This document shows positions 15,977 to 24,749 of a stretch of 64,000 nucleotides of DNA, piece after piece. The notes under the pieces were generated by a model. The model searched no databases, was not told where the DNA came from, and saw nothing but the letters and a program-made list of their open reading frames with translations. Position 1 is the first letter of the stretch. Each line of letters begins with the position of its first letter. The DNA is from CAZHFW01 sp964531675 (GTDB lineage: Bacteria; Planctomycetota; Phycisphaerae; Phycisphaerales; UBA1924): assembly GCA_964531675.1 (NCBI GenBank), contig CAZHFW010000003.1, forward strand, positions 1 through 64,000, given 5' to 3'. Both the position numbers and the translations under genes were made by a program.

Positions 15977-17074
15977 TCAGCGACCTCCCGCCTGGTCGAC
16001 CGCGATCTTCTCACCCACCGCCAGACCGGAGAGCACTTCGAGCTGCCCATCGATCGTCCGTCCGAGCCGCACCGCCCGACGGCTCAGCTTCCCATCGCGC
16101 ACCACGTCGACGCAGTCCACCTGGCCCACCGTGCGCACCGCGCTCTCCGGGATCAGGATCACCGTCTCCTCGCCCACCGGGATCGAGATCCTCCCGAACA
16201 TCCCCGCGTACACGCCTTCCGGACAGGGCCCCGTGACCTTCACCTGAAAAGTCCGGCTCGCGCCCTCCGCCTCGGGCACGATCTCGCTCACCGTTCCCGA
16301 GCACGCGTGGTCCATCACATCAACCTTCACCGAGACCGTGCCCCCGACCGTCAGCCGCCGCGAGAGCGACTCACGCACGCTCGCCACCATCTGCATCTTC
16401 TTGGGATCGAGCATCGTGACGACGACCTGCCCGGGCGAGACCGTGTCGCCCGTGTTGACGCGCTTGTCCACCACAGTGCCCTCGATGGGACTGCGGATCG
16501 TCGCGTACGTCAGCACCGTCTCCGCTTCCGTCTTGGCCTGCATCGCCCGCGCCAGGGTCGCCTCGGCGCCCTTGAGGGCGTTCACCGCGCGGTCCATCTC
16601 CAGCGCCGCCACCGCGTTCTTTGCGAACGCCGCCCGCATGCGCCACTCCTCGCTCTTGGCCTGATCCACCGCGGCCTGCGCCTGCTCCACCGCCGACTCG
16701 GACTGCGCCACGCGGGCCCGCAGATCCGTGTCCTCGAGCCGCACGAGCACCTCGTCCTTGACGACCTTCTGCCCCGCGGTGACATTGACCTCCAGCGCCC
16801 GCGCGAGCAACCTCGACGCCAGCTCGACGCGGTGCACAGGCTGAATGCTCCCCACCGCGGTCTCTTCGCGCGGGATCGTCCGGGCGGCCACCTCAACCAC
16901 CCGCTCATTTCCCAACAGCCGGGGCCCGGACCCGGCGCCCTCCGCCCGGATCTTGGGCACAAACGCCCCCACCAGCCACATCATCAGGGCCACGACGCCG
17001 ACCGTGAAGATCGCCAGGACCGCTGTTGCCGTAAGCCATCGGGGAAGTCGCCGCGTGGAACTTGCGCTCGTCAA
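15977..17074 (-). CDS. RND efflux periplasmic adaptor (HlyD/membrane fusion protein)
   Basis: About 365 residues from a TTG start at 17074, preferred because GGAGAG lies five bases before it. A longer TTG-started frame to 17149 has no ribosome site. An N-terminal membrane anchor (LTATAVLAIFTVGVVALMMW) is followed by the lipoyl/barrel halves (LEVNVTAGQKVVKDEVLVRL and ATIRSPIEGTVVDKRVNTGD). A coiled-coil hairpin rich in Ala and Glu lies between them. The C terminus has the usual FGRISIPVG and IPESAV segments. It is the first gene of the leftward unit and should link the RND pump to an outer-membrane channel. Confidence 0.9.
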   Translation of the reverse strand: MTSASSTRRLPRWLTATAVLAIFTVGVVALMMWLVGAFVPKIRAEGAGSGPRLLGNERVVEVAARTIPREETAVGSIQPVHRVELASRLLARALEVNVTAGQKVVKDEVLVRLEDTDLRARVAQSESAVEQAQAAVDQAKSEEWRMRAAFAKNAVAALEMDRAVNALKGAEATLARAMQAKTEAETVLTYATIRSPIEGTVVDKRVNTGDTVSPGQVVVTMLDPKKMQMVASVRESLSRRLTVGGTVSVKVDVMDHACSGTVSEIVPEAEGASRTFQVKVTGPCPEGVYAGMFGRISIPVGEETVILIPESAVRTVGQVDCVDVVRDGKLSRRAVRLGRTIDGQLEVLSGLAVGEKIAVDQAGGR

Positions 17075-17233
17075 AGTTGCTCTCCGGACGTTGCCATCCT
17101 TGGGAGGCCATGTCCACCCATGGAGTTCCCGGAAGCGATCCCGGATCAAGAATCTTGCGCCCGCAGCCCGATCATCCGACTCCCAAGCCCCGCCCGCAGC
17201 CTCTCAAACATGGTCCGCCCCGGGAGTTCCCTG

Positions 17234-17803
17234 ATGACTGGCCCTCTGCGTCAACCCCGCTGGTCCCCCTATCTGGTCGGCGCCGGCATCGGCGTCCTCA
17301 GCTGGTGCACCTTCTACTTCATGGGCAAGGCCCTGGGAACGAGCACCTCGTTCGTCGGCGCGGCGGGCGCAGGCCTCTGCAGCATCGCGCCCGATCACGT
17401 CGCGCAGAACGCCTACATCCTCAAGGAATACGGCCAGAAAGACGGCGGCTTCAAGCCCATCTTCGACTGGCAGATGGCCCTCGACTTTGCCCTCATCGCC
17501 GGCGCATTCCTCGCCGCCTGGCTCGGACGCACCTTCCGCGCCGAACGCGTCCCCTCGCTCTGGGCCGAACGCTTTGGCCCATCCGTCGCCAAGCGCTACG
17601 CCGCCGCCTTCCTTGGCGGCGTCATCCTCATCTTCGGCGCACGCATGGCGGGCGGGTGCACCAGCGGCCACGGCATCTCAGGCGGGCTCCAGCTCGCGGT
17701 CTCGAGCTGGACCTTCTTCATGAGCATGTTCGCCTCGGGCGTCCTCACCGCCGCCCTGCTGTTCGGATTCGGCCGCAAACACGCAGGGGTGAACCATGTT
17801 TGA
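17234..17803 (+). CDS. YeeE/YedE family transporter, first half (thiosulfate-type)
   Basis: 189 residues with about five membrane segments. The conserved core GARMAGGCTSGHGISGG contains the Cys that the YeeE/TsuA family uses for thiosulfate passage. The start at 17234 is supported by GGGAG seven bases upstream. The second half of the transporter is the next gene, which overlaps by eight bases. Related loci in other bacteria link these two genes to sulfide or persulfide handling; a sulfur substrate here is inferred from family membership. Confidence 0.9.
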   Translation: MTGPLRQPRWSPYLVGAGIGVLSWCTFYFMGKALGTSTSFVGAAGAGLCSIAPDHVAQNAYILKEYGQKDGGFKPIFDWQMALDFALIAGAFLAAWLGRTFRAERVPSLWAERFGPSVAKRYAAAFLGGVILIFGARMAGGCTSGHGISGGLQLAVSSWTFFMSMFASGVLTAALLFGFGRKHAGVNHV

Positions 17804-18362
17804 TCACTTCTTCGCCGACCCCAAGACCCTCGCCCTCGGCGCCGTCACCGGTCTGGTCTTCGGATTCCTCCTCCAGAAAGGAGGCGTCACCCGGTACAAC
17901 GTCATCGTCAATCAGTTCCGCTTCCGCGACTTCACGGTGCTCAAGACCATGCTCACCGCCATCGTCGTCGGCTCGGTGGGTATCTACGCCATGCTCCAGC
18001 TCGGCCTCATCAAGGGACTCATGGTCAAGCCCGCCGAACTCACCATGAACGCCGGAGGCGGCGCCATCTTCGGTGTCGGCATGGTCCTGCTCGGATACTG
18101 CCCGGGCACCGCGCTGGCCGCCATCGGCCAAGGCTCCCGCGACGCCATCGTCGGCGTCCTTGGCGCACTTGTCGGCGCCGCCATCTTCTCCGAGGTCTAT
18201 CCGTTCCTCTCCCGGAACGTCGAACCCATCGCGCGCTACGGCAAGATCACGCTTCCCGAGATCACCCACGCCTCCCCTTGGATCTTCATCTCCGCTCTGG
18301 CCGCCATCGCTGTCGGCCTGTTCGTCTGGCTCGAACGCCGTGAGCGTTCCGCCTCCGCCTGA
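17796..18362 (+). CDS. YeeE/YedE-like transporter, second half (DUF6691 type)
   Basis: 188 residues and about four to five membrane helices. The motif GYCPGTALAAIGQGS matches the second Cys signature of YeeE/YedE proteins, and FGFLLQKGGVTRYNVIVNQF near the N terminus is also typical. Its ATG lies within the end of the previous gene, so translation is coupled, and the two products probably assemble into one pore. The C terminus ends in a basic ERRERSASA tail. Confidence 0.88.
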   Translation: MFDHFFADPKTLALGAVTGLVFGFLLQKGGVTRYNVIVNQFRFRDFTVLKTMLTAIVVGSVGIYAMLQLGLIKGLMVKPAELTMNAGGGAIFGVGMVLLGYCPGTALAAIGQGSRDAIVGVLGALVGAAIFSEVYPFLSRNVEPIARYGKITLPEITHASPWIFISALAAIAVGLFVWLERRERSASA

Positions 18363-18396
18363 TTCCGCCCGCTCAAACGCATCCCCAGGAGTCCTC

Positions 18397-18621
18397 ATGC
18401 TCGCCTGCAAGAACGTCGGCCCCGTCGATCGCGTCATCCGCGCCGTCATCGGCCTCACCGCGCTGACCCTGGCCTTCACGACCTTCCACGTCACGAAGGC
18501 CGCCGTGCCAGGCATCATCGCCGCGGTCTTCGGCGGAGTCATGCTGCTCACCGCAGCCATCCGCATGTGCCCGCTCTACATTCCCCTCAAGTTCTCCACC
18601 GACAAATCCTCCAAGCCCTGA
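18397..18621 (+). CDS. small YgaP-like (DUF2892) membrane protein
   Basis: 74 residues with the DUF2892 pattern ACKNVGPVDRVIRAVIG, two membrane helices and the ending RMCPLYIPLKF. AGGAG is placed about five bases before the ATG. It follows the YeeE/YedE pair by 34 bases and is the second DUF2892 gene of this locus. It lacks the Cys-rich tail of the copy at 12001. The role of stand-alone DUF2892 proteins is not well established; the context points to sulfur transport or oxidation. Confidence 0.85.
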   Translation: MLACKNVGPVDRVIRAVIGLTALTLAFTTFHVTKAAVPGIIAAVFGGVMLLTAAIRMCPLYIPLKFSTDKSSKP

Positions 18622-18648
18622 CCCGCACCCACATCCGGATCACCAATC

Positions 18649-19647
18649 ATGCGACACACGCCCCTCCTTGCTGCGGCCTTTGCCTCCCTTGCTGGCGGTT
18701 TGCTCGCATCCTGCCAGTCCACGCCTCCCACCGCCCAGTCCAAGGCGATGGACGCCGTGAACACCGTGAGCCAGGACCGCCAGGTCTGGCAGCAACTCCT
18801 CAGCGACAACGCCAAGATCTACCGACGCGTCGTGCATCGTCAGGAAGGCGACCTGGGCGTCGTCGAGGCGACGACCGAGAGCGACGATCCCAAGGTCGCT
18901 GCCCGCATCGTCGAACACGCGCAGGCCATGCACAACCGCATGGTCGCCGGCGCAACCGTCCGCGTGTGGGACCCGGTGTTCAAGGACCTCTTCCTCAACC
19001 ACGACAAGGTGACGCTGGAAGTCACCCCCACGTCCAAGGGCGTGAAGATCGTCGAGTCGAGCCGGGATCCCCAGACGATCGCGTTGCTCCGTTCCCACGC
19101 CATGGGCGTGAGCGATTTCATCCGCCACGGCCATCAGTCCGCCACACGGGAAACGCCCCGCCTCCCGATCGACGCGCCGCTCCCGCCCCCGGAAGTCGCC
19201 ATCGGAGGCGTCCCCCATCGCTTCCTGCTCGCCCAGCCCGACGCCGCCCAGCTCGCATCCCTCAAGTCTCAGGGTGTGAGCAAGGTCGTGAACTTCCGCA
19301 AGCCAGGCGAGCCCGGCACCTATGACGAGGCCGCCGTCGCCAGCGCCGACAAGCTCGGGTATTGCAACATCCCCTACCGCGAGCCCGCCGAGCTCACCGA
19401 CGCGGTCCTCAACGAAGCACGGGCTCAGTTCAAGGAAGCCGAGACCAGCGGCGCAGCGCTGGCACTCCATTGCCGCACCGGCAACCGCGTCGGTCCGGGC
19501 TGGGCCATGTACCTCGCGCTGGACAAGGGCGTTCCCGTCGACGCCGCCATCGCCAGCGCCAAGGCCGTGGGCATGACCGAACCGCAGTACGAAACCATCA
19601 CGCGAGCCGCCATCGCGCGCGAACTGGCCAATCCCCAGAAGCCGTAA
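18649..19647 (+). CDS. lipoprotein with DUF442-type (beta-lactamase-hydrolase-like) phosphatase domain
   Basis: 332 residues. A signal peptide ends in LLASC, giving a lipid-modified Cys near 22. Residues about 30-180 form a helical region of unknown type. The C-terminal domain (about 185-330) resembles the tyrosine-phosphatase-like DUF442 domain, with ALHCRTGNRVGPGW carrying the nucleophile-type Cys near 275 and the Arg near 280. In proteobacterial sulfide-resistance loci this domain is fused to or encoded beside persulfide dioxygenase. Here it closes the YeeE series and is predicted to sit on the outer face of a membrane, which is unusual. The substrate is unknown. Confidence 0.8.
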   Translation: MRHTPLLAAAFASLAGGLLASCQSTPPTAQSKAMDAVNTVSQDRQVWQQLLSDNAKIYRRVVHRQEGDLGVVEATTESDDPKVAARIVEHAQAMHNRMVAGATVRVWDPVFKDLFLNHDKVTLEVTPTSKGVKIVESSRDPQTIALLRSHAMGVSDFIRHGHQSATRETPRLPIDAPLPPPEVAIGGVPHRFLLAQPDAAQLASLKSQGVSKVVNFRKPGEPGTYDEAAVASADKLGYCNIPYREPAELTDAVLNEARAQFKEAETSGAALALHCRTGNRVGPGWAMYLALDKGVPVDAAIASAKAVGMTEPQYETITRAAIARELANPQKP

Positions 19648-19658
19648 CGCGCGCCTGG

Positions 19659-19676
19659 GACCGCCCGAGGGCGGTC
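19659..19676 (+). terminator. hairpin after the phosphatase-like gene
   Basis: GACCGCCC and GGGCGGTC form an 8-bp perfect stem closed by GA, 11 bases after the stop codon at 19647. No T-run follows, so termination activity is uncertain. Confidence 0.4.
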
Positions 19677-19834
19677 ATCGCAACCCCTCCGCCAGCGAGC
19701 GCATCCCCCTCGGGCGCGCACGGGAGCAATCCCCGGGGACACCCCTCGGACCACGCCTGCCCTACAGCACGCCGCACCGATTTGGTAACCTGTACAACTC
19801 TGTCCGATTTACTCTTCGAAAGGGGTATCTCCTG

Positions 19835-22357
19835 ATGAGTTGTCACGCGCGTCTCCGCTCCGCCGCGGCGCTGGTGTTCACCGCGATCTTTGTCGGAGGC
19901 CTGCCCGCATCAGCGCAGCAGGTCACTGGCACGCTCGGTTCCCCCGGCGCATCCACCACGATCGACGGCAAACAACTCCCCGCGCCCGATCCCAAGTTCG
20001 GTGGCGTCATCAAGGACCGCGCACTGGAGTCGAAGGCCTGGTGGGCCCCACGCATCACCCCGCCCGCCGACGCGCCCAACGTCCTGCTCATCATCACCGA
20101 CGACGTCGGCTTCGGCGCCCCCAGCACCTTCGGCGGCGTGATCCCCACGCCCACCCTCGACCGGGTCGCACGCTCGGGCCTCCGCTTCACGCAGATGCAC
20201 TCCACCGCGCTCTGCTCCCCCACCCGCGCCGCGCTCATCACAGGCCGCAACCACCACTCCGCCGGCTTCGGCGTCGTCTCCGAACAAGCCACCGGCTTCC
20301 CCGGCTACAACAGCGTCATCAGCCGCGACAAGGCCACCATCGGCCGCATCCTCCGCGACAACGGCTACGCCACCAGCTGGTTCGGCAAGAACCACAACAC
20401 CCCAAGCTTCCAGTGCAGCCAGGCCGGCCCCTTCGACCAGTGGCCCACCGGCATGGGCTTCGACTACTTCTACGGCTTCATGGGAGGCGACACCAACCAG
20501 TGGCAGCCCAACCTCTTCCGCAACACCACCCAGATCTACCCCTTCGAAGGCAAGGCCCCGGGCACCTGGAACCTCATGACCGCCATGGCCGATGACGCCA
20601 TCGACCGCCTGAATGAGCTCAACCAGATCGACCCCTCCCGCAAGTTCTTCTGCTACTTCGCGCCCGGCGCCACCCACGCGCCCCACCACGCCACCAAGGA
20701 GTGGATCGACAAGATCCACGACATGCACCTCTTCGACGAGGGTTGGAACAAGCTCCGCGACACCATCTTCGCCAACCAGAAGAAGCTCGGCGTCATCCCC
20801 GCCGACGCTGTGCTCACGCCCTGGCCCGCCGAACTCCTGCCCGAATGGTCCTCGCTGACCGACGAGCAGAGGAAGCTCTACGTCCGTCAGGTCGAGGTCT
20901 ACGCCGCGTATCTCGCGTACGCCGACCACGAAATCGGCCGCGTCATCCAGGCCGTCGAGGACATGGGCAAGCTCGACAACACCCTCATCATCTACATCAG
21001 CGGCGACAACGGCGCCAGCGTCGAGGGCACGCTCCACGGCACCGCCAACGAAGTCGCCGCCCTCAACGGCGTTGACATCCCCTTCCAGGCCTCCATGAAG
21101 TTCTACGACTACTGGGGCTCTGAACAGACGTACAACCACATGGCCGTGCCGTGGAGCTGGGCCTTCTGCACGCCCTTCTCCTGGACCAAGCAGGTCGCCT
21201 CCCACTTCGGAGGCACCCGCCAGGGCATGGCGGTCTCCTGGCCAAACCGCATCAAGGACACCGGCGGCACACGCTGGCAGTTCCACCACATCATCGACGT
21301 CGTCCCCACCATCCTCGAAGCCGCCGGCATCACCCAGCCCGATGTGGTTGACGGCATCAAGCAGAGCCCCATCGAAGGCGTCAGCTTCGCCTACACGTTC
21401 GACAAGGCCAACGAGAAGGCGCCCTCGACGCACAAGACCCAGTACTTCGAGATGATGGGCGATCACGCCATCTATCACGACGGCTGGATCGCCAGCACCA
21501 AGGTCGTCCGCCCGCCGTGGATCCTCGCCGCCGCCGCCAACCCCGACCCGCTCAACAACTGCACGTGGGAGCTCTACGACCTCTCCACCGACTGGACCCA
21601 GAGCAAGGACCTGGCCAAGGAACACCCCGAGAAGGTCAAGGAACTGGCCGCGCTGTTCCGCTCCGAAGCCGAGAAGTACAACGTACTCCCGCTCGACGCC
21701 TCGGTCGCGACCCGCATCGCCATGCCGCGCCCCAACCTCACCGCCGGCCGCAGCGAGTTCGTCTACACGCATCCAATGAAGGGCCTCCCACTCGGTGACT
21801 CCCCTTCGCTCCTCAACACCTCCTACACCGTCACCGCCGAACTCACCATCCCCGAGAACGGCGCCGAAGGCATGATCGTGACCTGCGGCGGCCGCTTCGG
21901 CGGTTACGGCTTCTACCTCCTCAAGGGCAAGCCCGTCTGGTGCTGGAACCTCCTCGACCTCCAGCGCGTCAAGTGGGAAGGCCCCGAAGCCCTCTCGCCA
22001 GGCAAGCACACCATCGCCTTCGATTTCAAGTACGACGGCCTGGGCGCGGGCACCCTCGCCTTCAACAACACCAGCGGCATCGGCCGCGGCGGCACCGGCA
22101 CGCTCCGCGTCGACGGAAAGGACGTCGACACCAAAGCCATCCCCTTCACCGTCCCGATCATCCTGCAGTTCGACGAGTCCTTCGACGTCGGCTCCGACAC
22201 ACTCACCGGCGTGAACGATCAGGACTACAAGGTCCCCTTCACACTGACCGCCAAACTCAACAAGCTCACCCTGAAGCTCGATCGCCCCAAGCTCTCGCCC
22301 GAAGACATCAAGAAGCTCCAGGAAGCCGAAGAAAAGGTCCAGCGCACGCGCGAGTAA
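19835..22357 (+). CDS. secreted arylsulfatase
   Basis: 840 residues with a signal peptide (ALVFTAIFVGGLPASA). The alkaline-phosphatase-like fold starts at NVLLIITDDVGFG with the metal-binding Asp pair. The sulfatase signature LCSPTRAALITGRN places the formylglycine-forming Cys near residue 127. HAPHHATKEW and SGDNGASVEG supply further active-site residues. After about residue 600 comes a beta-rich domain that may bind glycans. Maturation would need a formylglycine-generating enzyme, not found in this window. AAAGGGG lies about 11 bases before the ATG, a rather long spacing. The substrate is unknown; planctomycetes use many sulfatases on algal polysaccharides. Confidence 0.93.
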   Translation: MSCHARLRSAAALVFTAIFVGGLPASAQQVTGTLGSPGASTTIDGKQLPAPDPKFGGVIKDRALESKAWWAPRITPPADAPNVLLIITDDVGFGAPSTFGGVIPTPTLDRVARSGLRFTQMHSTALCSPTRAALITGRNHHSAGFGVVSEQATGFPGYNSVISRDKATIGRILRDNGYATSWFGKNHNTPSFQCSQAGPFDQWPTGMGFDYFYGFMGGDTNQWQPNLFRNTTQIYPFEGKAPGTWNLMTAMADDAIDRLNELNQIDPSRKFFCYFAPGATHAPHHATKEWIDKIHDMHLFDEGWNKLRDTIFANQKKLGVIPADAVLTPWPAELLPEWSSLTDEQRKLYVRQVEVYAAYLAYADHEIGRVIQAVEDMGKLDNTLIIYISGDNGASVEGTLHGTANEVAALNGVDIPFQASMKFYDYWGSEQTYNHMAVPWSWAFCTPFSWTKQVASHFGGTRQGMAVSWPNRIKDTGGTRWQFHHIIDVVPTILEAAGITQPDVVDGIKQSPIEGVSFAYTFDKANEKAPSTHKTQYFEMMGDHAIYHDGWIASTKVVRPPWILAAAANPDPLNNCTWELYDLSTDWTQSKDLAKEHPEKVKELAALFRSEAEKYNVLPLDASVATRIAMPRPNLTAGRSEFVYTHPMKGLPLGDSPSLLNTSYTVTAELTIPENGAEGMIVTCGGRFGGYGFYLLKGKPVWCWNLLDLQRVKWEGPEALSPGKHTIAFDFKYDGLGAGTLAFNNTSGIGRGGTGTLRVDGKDVDTKAIPFTVPIILQFDESFDVGSDTLTGVNDQDYKVPFTLTAKLNKLTLKLDRPKLSPEDIKKLQEAEEKVQRTRE

Positions 22358-22390
22358 TCGCACGCCCCGCCGGGAACCAAAGCCCTCTCA

Positions 22391-22418
22391 CCCCAGCGCC
22401 CCTCACCGGGCGCTGGGG
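22391..22418 (+). terminator. strong hairpin after the sulfatase gene
   Basis: CCCCAGCGCCC pairs perfectly with GGGCGCTGGGG (11 bp, six-base loop), 34 bases after the sulfatase stop, followed by CCTTTG. It fits an intrinsic terminator, though the T-run is short. Confidence 0.7.
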
Positions 22419-22498
22419 CCTTTGCGGATCTCCTGATCACGAGCGCCCCGCGCCGCTGCGCCCCAGCACGTGACCAGTTCCGCGACTCCAAAACGCAA

Positions 22499-22525
22499 CC
22501 GACCGCGCCGGAACAGCGCGGTCGG
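22499..22525 (-). terminator. terminator of the PEP-CTERM gene
   Basis: A 10-bp perfect stem (CCGACCGCGC with GCGCGGTCGG, seven-base loop) lies 25 bases past the stop of the minus-strand gene ending at 22550. On the minus strand it is followed by TTGCGTTTT, giving a U-rich end. Confidence 0.7.
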
Positions 22526-22549
22526 CTGGTAATGTCGATGTGCGTCCGC

Positions 22550-23197
22550 TCAGGACCGACGACGCCGACCCATCAGGGTCGCGCCAAGCCCGAGGACCAC
22601 CGCCGCGCCCGGCGCGGGCACAACCTTGAAGTTGTCCACGATGAACGTGTTGTCGTTGTACCCCGACTCCGGGTTGTGCTTGACGCGCAGACGCAGCGCG
22701 TTGCCCGTGCCCGCAAAGTCGAACGACTCGTTGTGAAGTCCGGGCGACACGCCAAAGCTCTGGTCGACGAGCACCGCGTTGGTCACCGTGTCCACCACCG
22801 ACACATTGAGCAGCGGCGCGGTCGCCTGGAACCAGTTCTGCCAATCAAATGAGAGCGTCATTGCCTGACCGAGACCAGACGCGAAGTCCTGGTACATGTC
22901 CACGTTGTGCCCGTTGAGTCCTTCGCCGTCGGTGTTGAGCGAGTATCCGCCCGAGATCGTCGGATACAGGACCGTGTTGTGGATCGTCGCCCCATGGCCG
23001 GACTCGATCGTCCAGCCCGGGATCGAGCTGCCGCCAAAGAGCGTGTAGCCGGAGTCCCCGCCAAGGCCGGCGCCCCAGTTGGGCATGTCCTCAAAGCCGC
23101 CATTGATCAGAAGGTTGTCGTCCGCGATCGCGCCCATCGCAAACGCCAGCGCCGGAACCAGGACCACGCTCCGCATCGACCGCTGATACCGCTTCAT
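22550..23197 (-). CDS. PEP-CTERM-like sorted secreted protein
   Basis: 215 residues. The signal region SVVLVPALAFAMGAIA is followed by a beta-sandwich-like body (LLINGGFEDMPNWG, then TLSFDWQNWF and LRLRVKHNPE). This resembles the extracellular LNGGFE-type domains often found with PEP-CTERM tails. The C terminus is VPAPGAAVVLGLGATLMGRR followed by RRS: a Pro-Ala-Pro motif, a short membrane helix and a basic end, as in PEP-CTERM signals handled by exosortase. GGAGG four bases before the ATG sets the start. No exosortase gene is in this window. Confidence 0.85.
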   Translation of the reverse strand: MKRYQRSMRSVVLVPALAFAMGAIADDNLLINGGFEDMPNWGAGLGGDSGYTLFGGSSIPGWTIESGHGATIHNTVLYPTISGGYSLNTDGEGLNGHNVDMYQDFASGLGQAMTLSFDWQNWFQATAPLLNVSVVDTVTNAVLVDQSFGVSPGLHNESFDFAGTGNALRLRVKHNPESGYNDNTFIVDNFKVVPAPGAAVVLGLGATLMGRRRRS

Positions 23198-23281
23198 TTC
23201 GCCTCCAACGTACGCAAAGGCGCACCGAACCCTCGGCGCAGCCCCACCTCTGAAAACTACCTCAGGAACCCCGAAGGGCCA

Positions 23282-23294
23282 CCCGATTATCGGG
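23282..23294. promoter_or_regulatory. CCCGAT-T-ATCGGG dyad upstream of the PEP-CTERM gene
   Basis: A 6-bp perfect palindrome with one central base lies 85 bases upstream of the PEP-CTERM start. On the minus strand it contains GATAAT, which could be a -10 element, but no -35 hexamer stands at the proper distance. It may be an operator; evidence is limited to the symmetry. Confidence 0.25.
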
Positions 23295-23326
23295 AATTGT
23301 TTGCGTATCCGGTCGTTGTTTGGCTC

Positions 23327-23349
23327 CCCGCCGGGGGATTCCCGGCGGG
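23327..23349 (-). terminator. hairpin after the TerB-like gene
   Basis: CCCGCCGGG and CCCGGCGGG form a 9-bp perfect stem with a GGATT loop, 25 bases beyond the stop of the minus-strand gene ending at 23374. No T-run follows on that strand. Confidence 0.5.
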
Positions 23350-23373
23350 TGATTCCAGACGCCGGCATCACGG

Positions 23374-23955
23374 TCAACGCGCGCCGAGCTCCGCACCGAT
23401 CCGGCGGATGATCTCCGACTCGCGGCCGCTCACCGTGAAGAACGTGCTCAGGATGCCGCCGCTGAGATTCGCGATCTGCTTGGCGGTTCGCACAAGATCC
23501 TCGCGGAACGTCGCGAGTTCTTCGGGCGTCAGCACCTTCCGAAGTTCAGACGCGTACATCGCCCAGGCCTTGCGCGCCTCGGGATTGGGACCGCGCTGGA
23601 GCCATTCGCGGATCCGCAGCAGCGCCTCGCTCTCACGCGGAATGCCGTGACGCACCGCCGCCTCGATGACCGCATCCGCCTCGCGCTGATCGCACGCGCC
23701 GTCCGCCCATGCGATCTCAACCAAAGGCAGCAGCTTGAAGGCGGTCAGCATCTCGCCCTTGACCTGCACCGCCATGAGCCGGTCGAGCACTTGGTCGTTG
23801 CCGATCCCCGTGAGCCTGGCGAGCTCTTCGCGGTCGCGCCGCGTCTGGAAGACGCTCCGGAGCTTGGCGACAAGCTCCGCGTCCTTGGTGCGGAAGTAGC
23901 CCTCTTCAAACGAGCTGCGCCGGGCCTCGAACGCGTCGTGTTGGGCGATCGTCAT
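23374..23955 (-). CDS. TerB-like domain protein
   Basis: 193 residues, all alpha-helical and soluble, with no signal peptide. The segment LPLVEIAWADGACDQREADA near residues 75-95 carries the acidic WADG...E pattern of TerB/DjlA-like domains. The C-terminal helices (LTPEELATFREDLVRTAKQI) complete a helical bundle. The start is taken at the ATG with GGAGG about seven bases upstream; a longer frame to 23994 is less likely. TerB domains are linked to stress responses, possibly metal sensing, but a specific role cannot be given. It stands alone between hairpins. Confidence 0.65.
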   Translation of the reverse strand: MTIAQHDAFEARRSSFEEGYFRTKDAELVAKLRSVFQTRRDREELARLTGIGNDQVLDRLMAVQVKGEMLTAFKLLPLVEIAWADGACDQREADAVIEAAVRHGIPRESEALLRIREWLQRGPNPEARKAWAMYASELRKVLTPEELATFREDLVRTAKQIANLSGGILSTFFTVSGRESEIIRRIGAELGAR

Positions 23956-24066
23956 GTTCAGGCCTCCATTGATGTGCGGAGTGAAATCCGTCAATGAATC
24001 CTAGACGTTCGCCCCGCAAGGCCTCTTTTCGTACGCACGCATCCCGAACGATTCGCCTCGCAGCCT

Positions 24067-24636
24067 TCACCAAGGCACCAGATCACCCACGCGACGCTTG
24101 CTCTCCTCGGGATTCTCCGTCCAGTCCGCACGCTCCACGCGCGTGAGCCTGCCGCCCTTGTCGATCCCGTAGACGCACTCCTGATCCGAAGCCAGGGGAT
24201 CAAGCACCGCGATGATCGCATCATCCTCGAGCTCCGCGTCACCCGCGCAGCGGATCAGGAGGCCCTTGATCCGCTTCCACTCCTTGGAGCCCGCGATGTC
24301 CAGCCGCCGCAGCGAAGCCTCGGGCGCGGGCTCCATCGACTCATCGAGCTTCAGGCACCCGCCCGCCTCAAGCTGCGCGATCTCCGTCGGCATCCCCTTG
24401 GATCCCGCCTGAAAGCACGCGATCGCCTGATGCACGCGGATCAGCGCGATCGGGCCCGCCTTGGCGTATCGAGCCGCAGCCGGGTCCACCGCCTGCCCCT
24501 GCTCCTTCGCCGGCAGCAGCGCGGGCACGACCTGCATCCCGATCACCACCAGCGCCCCCAGCACCGCGACTCCGACAAACACGCGATTCTGCAGCAGCGC
24601 GCGGACGCCCGCCCTCTTCTTGTGAGAACCCGCCAT
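24067..24636 (-). CDS. hypothetical single-pass membrane protein
   Basis: 189 residues: a short basic N terminus (MAGSHKKRAG), one membrane helix (VFVGVAVLGALVVIGMQVVP) and an extracytoplasmic part with three Cys (AIACFQAG, LEAGGCLKL and LLIRCAGDAE). I do not recognise the family. The layout recalls a type II anchored periplasmic protein. Its minus-strand neighbour at 24750 ends 113 bases upstream, so cotranscription is possible. Confidence 0.65.
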   Translation of the reverse strand: MAGSHKKRAGVRALLQNRVFVGVAVLGALVVIGMQVVPALLPAKEQGQAVDPAAARYAKAGPIALIRVHQAIACFQAGSKGMPTEIAQLEAGGCLKLDESMEPAPEASLRRLDIAGSKEWKRIKGLLIRCAGDAELEDDAIIAVLDPLASDQECVYGIDKGGRLTRVERADWTENPEESKRRVGDLVPW

Positions 24637-24749
24637 GATCCCCAGGCCTCCTCATGCGCCCCGCCGGAACGCGAAGCTGCGCCCCAAGGTACAGAGACGC
24701 ACCCGCCCCGTCCAACCAGACCAATCGACGAAGGTTCATCGCCCCGTGC

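Noticed and set aside
19910..22363. 817-residue minus-strand frame
   Set aside because: It is exactly antisense to the sulfatase, which has full catalytic motifs. The frame is a by-product of high GC and codon bias and has no recognisable domain or ribosome site.
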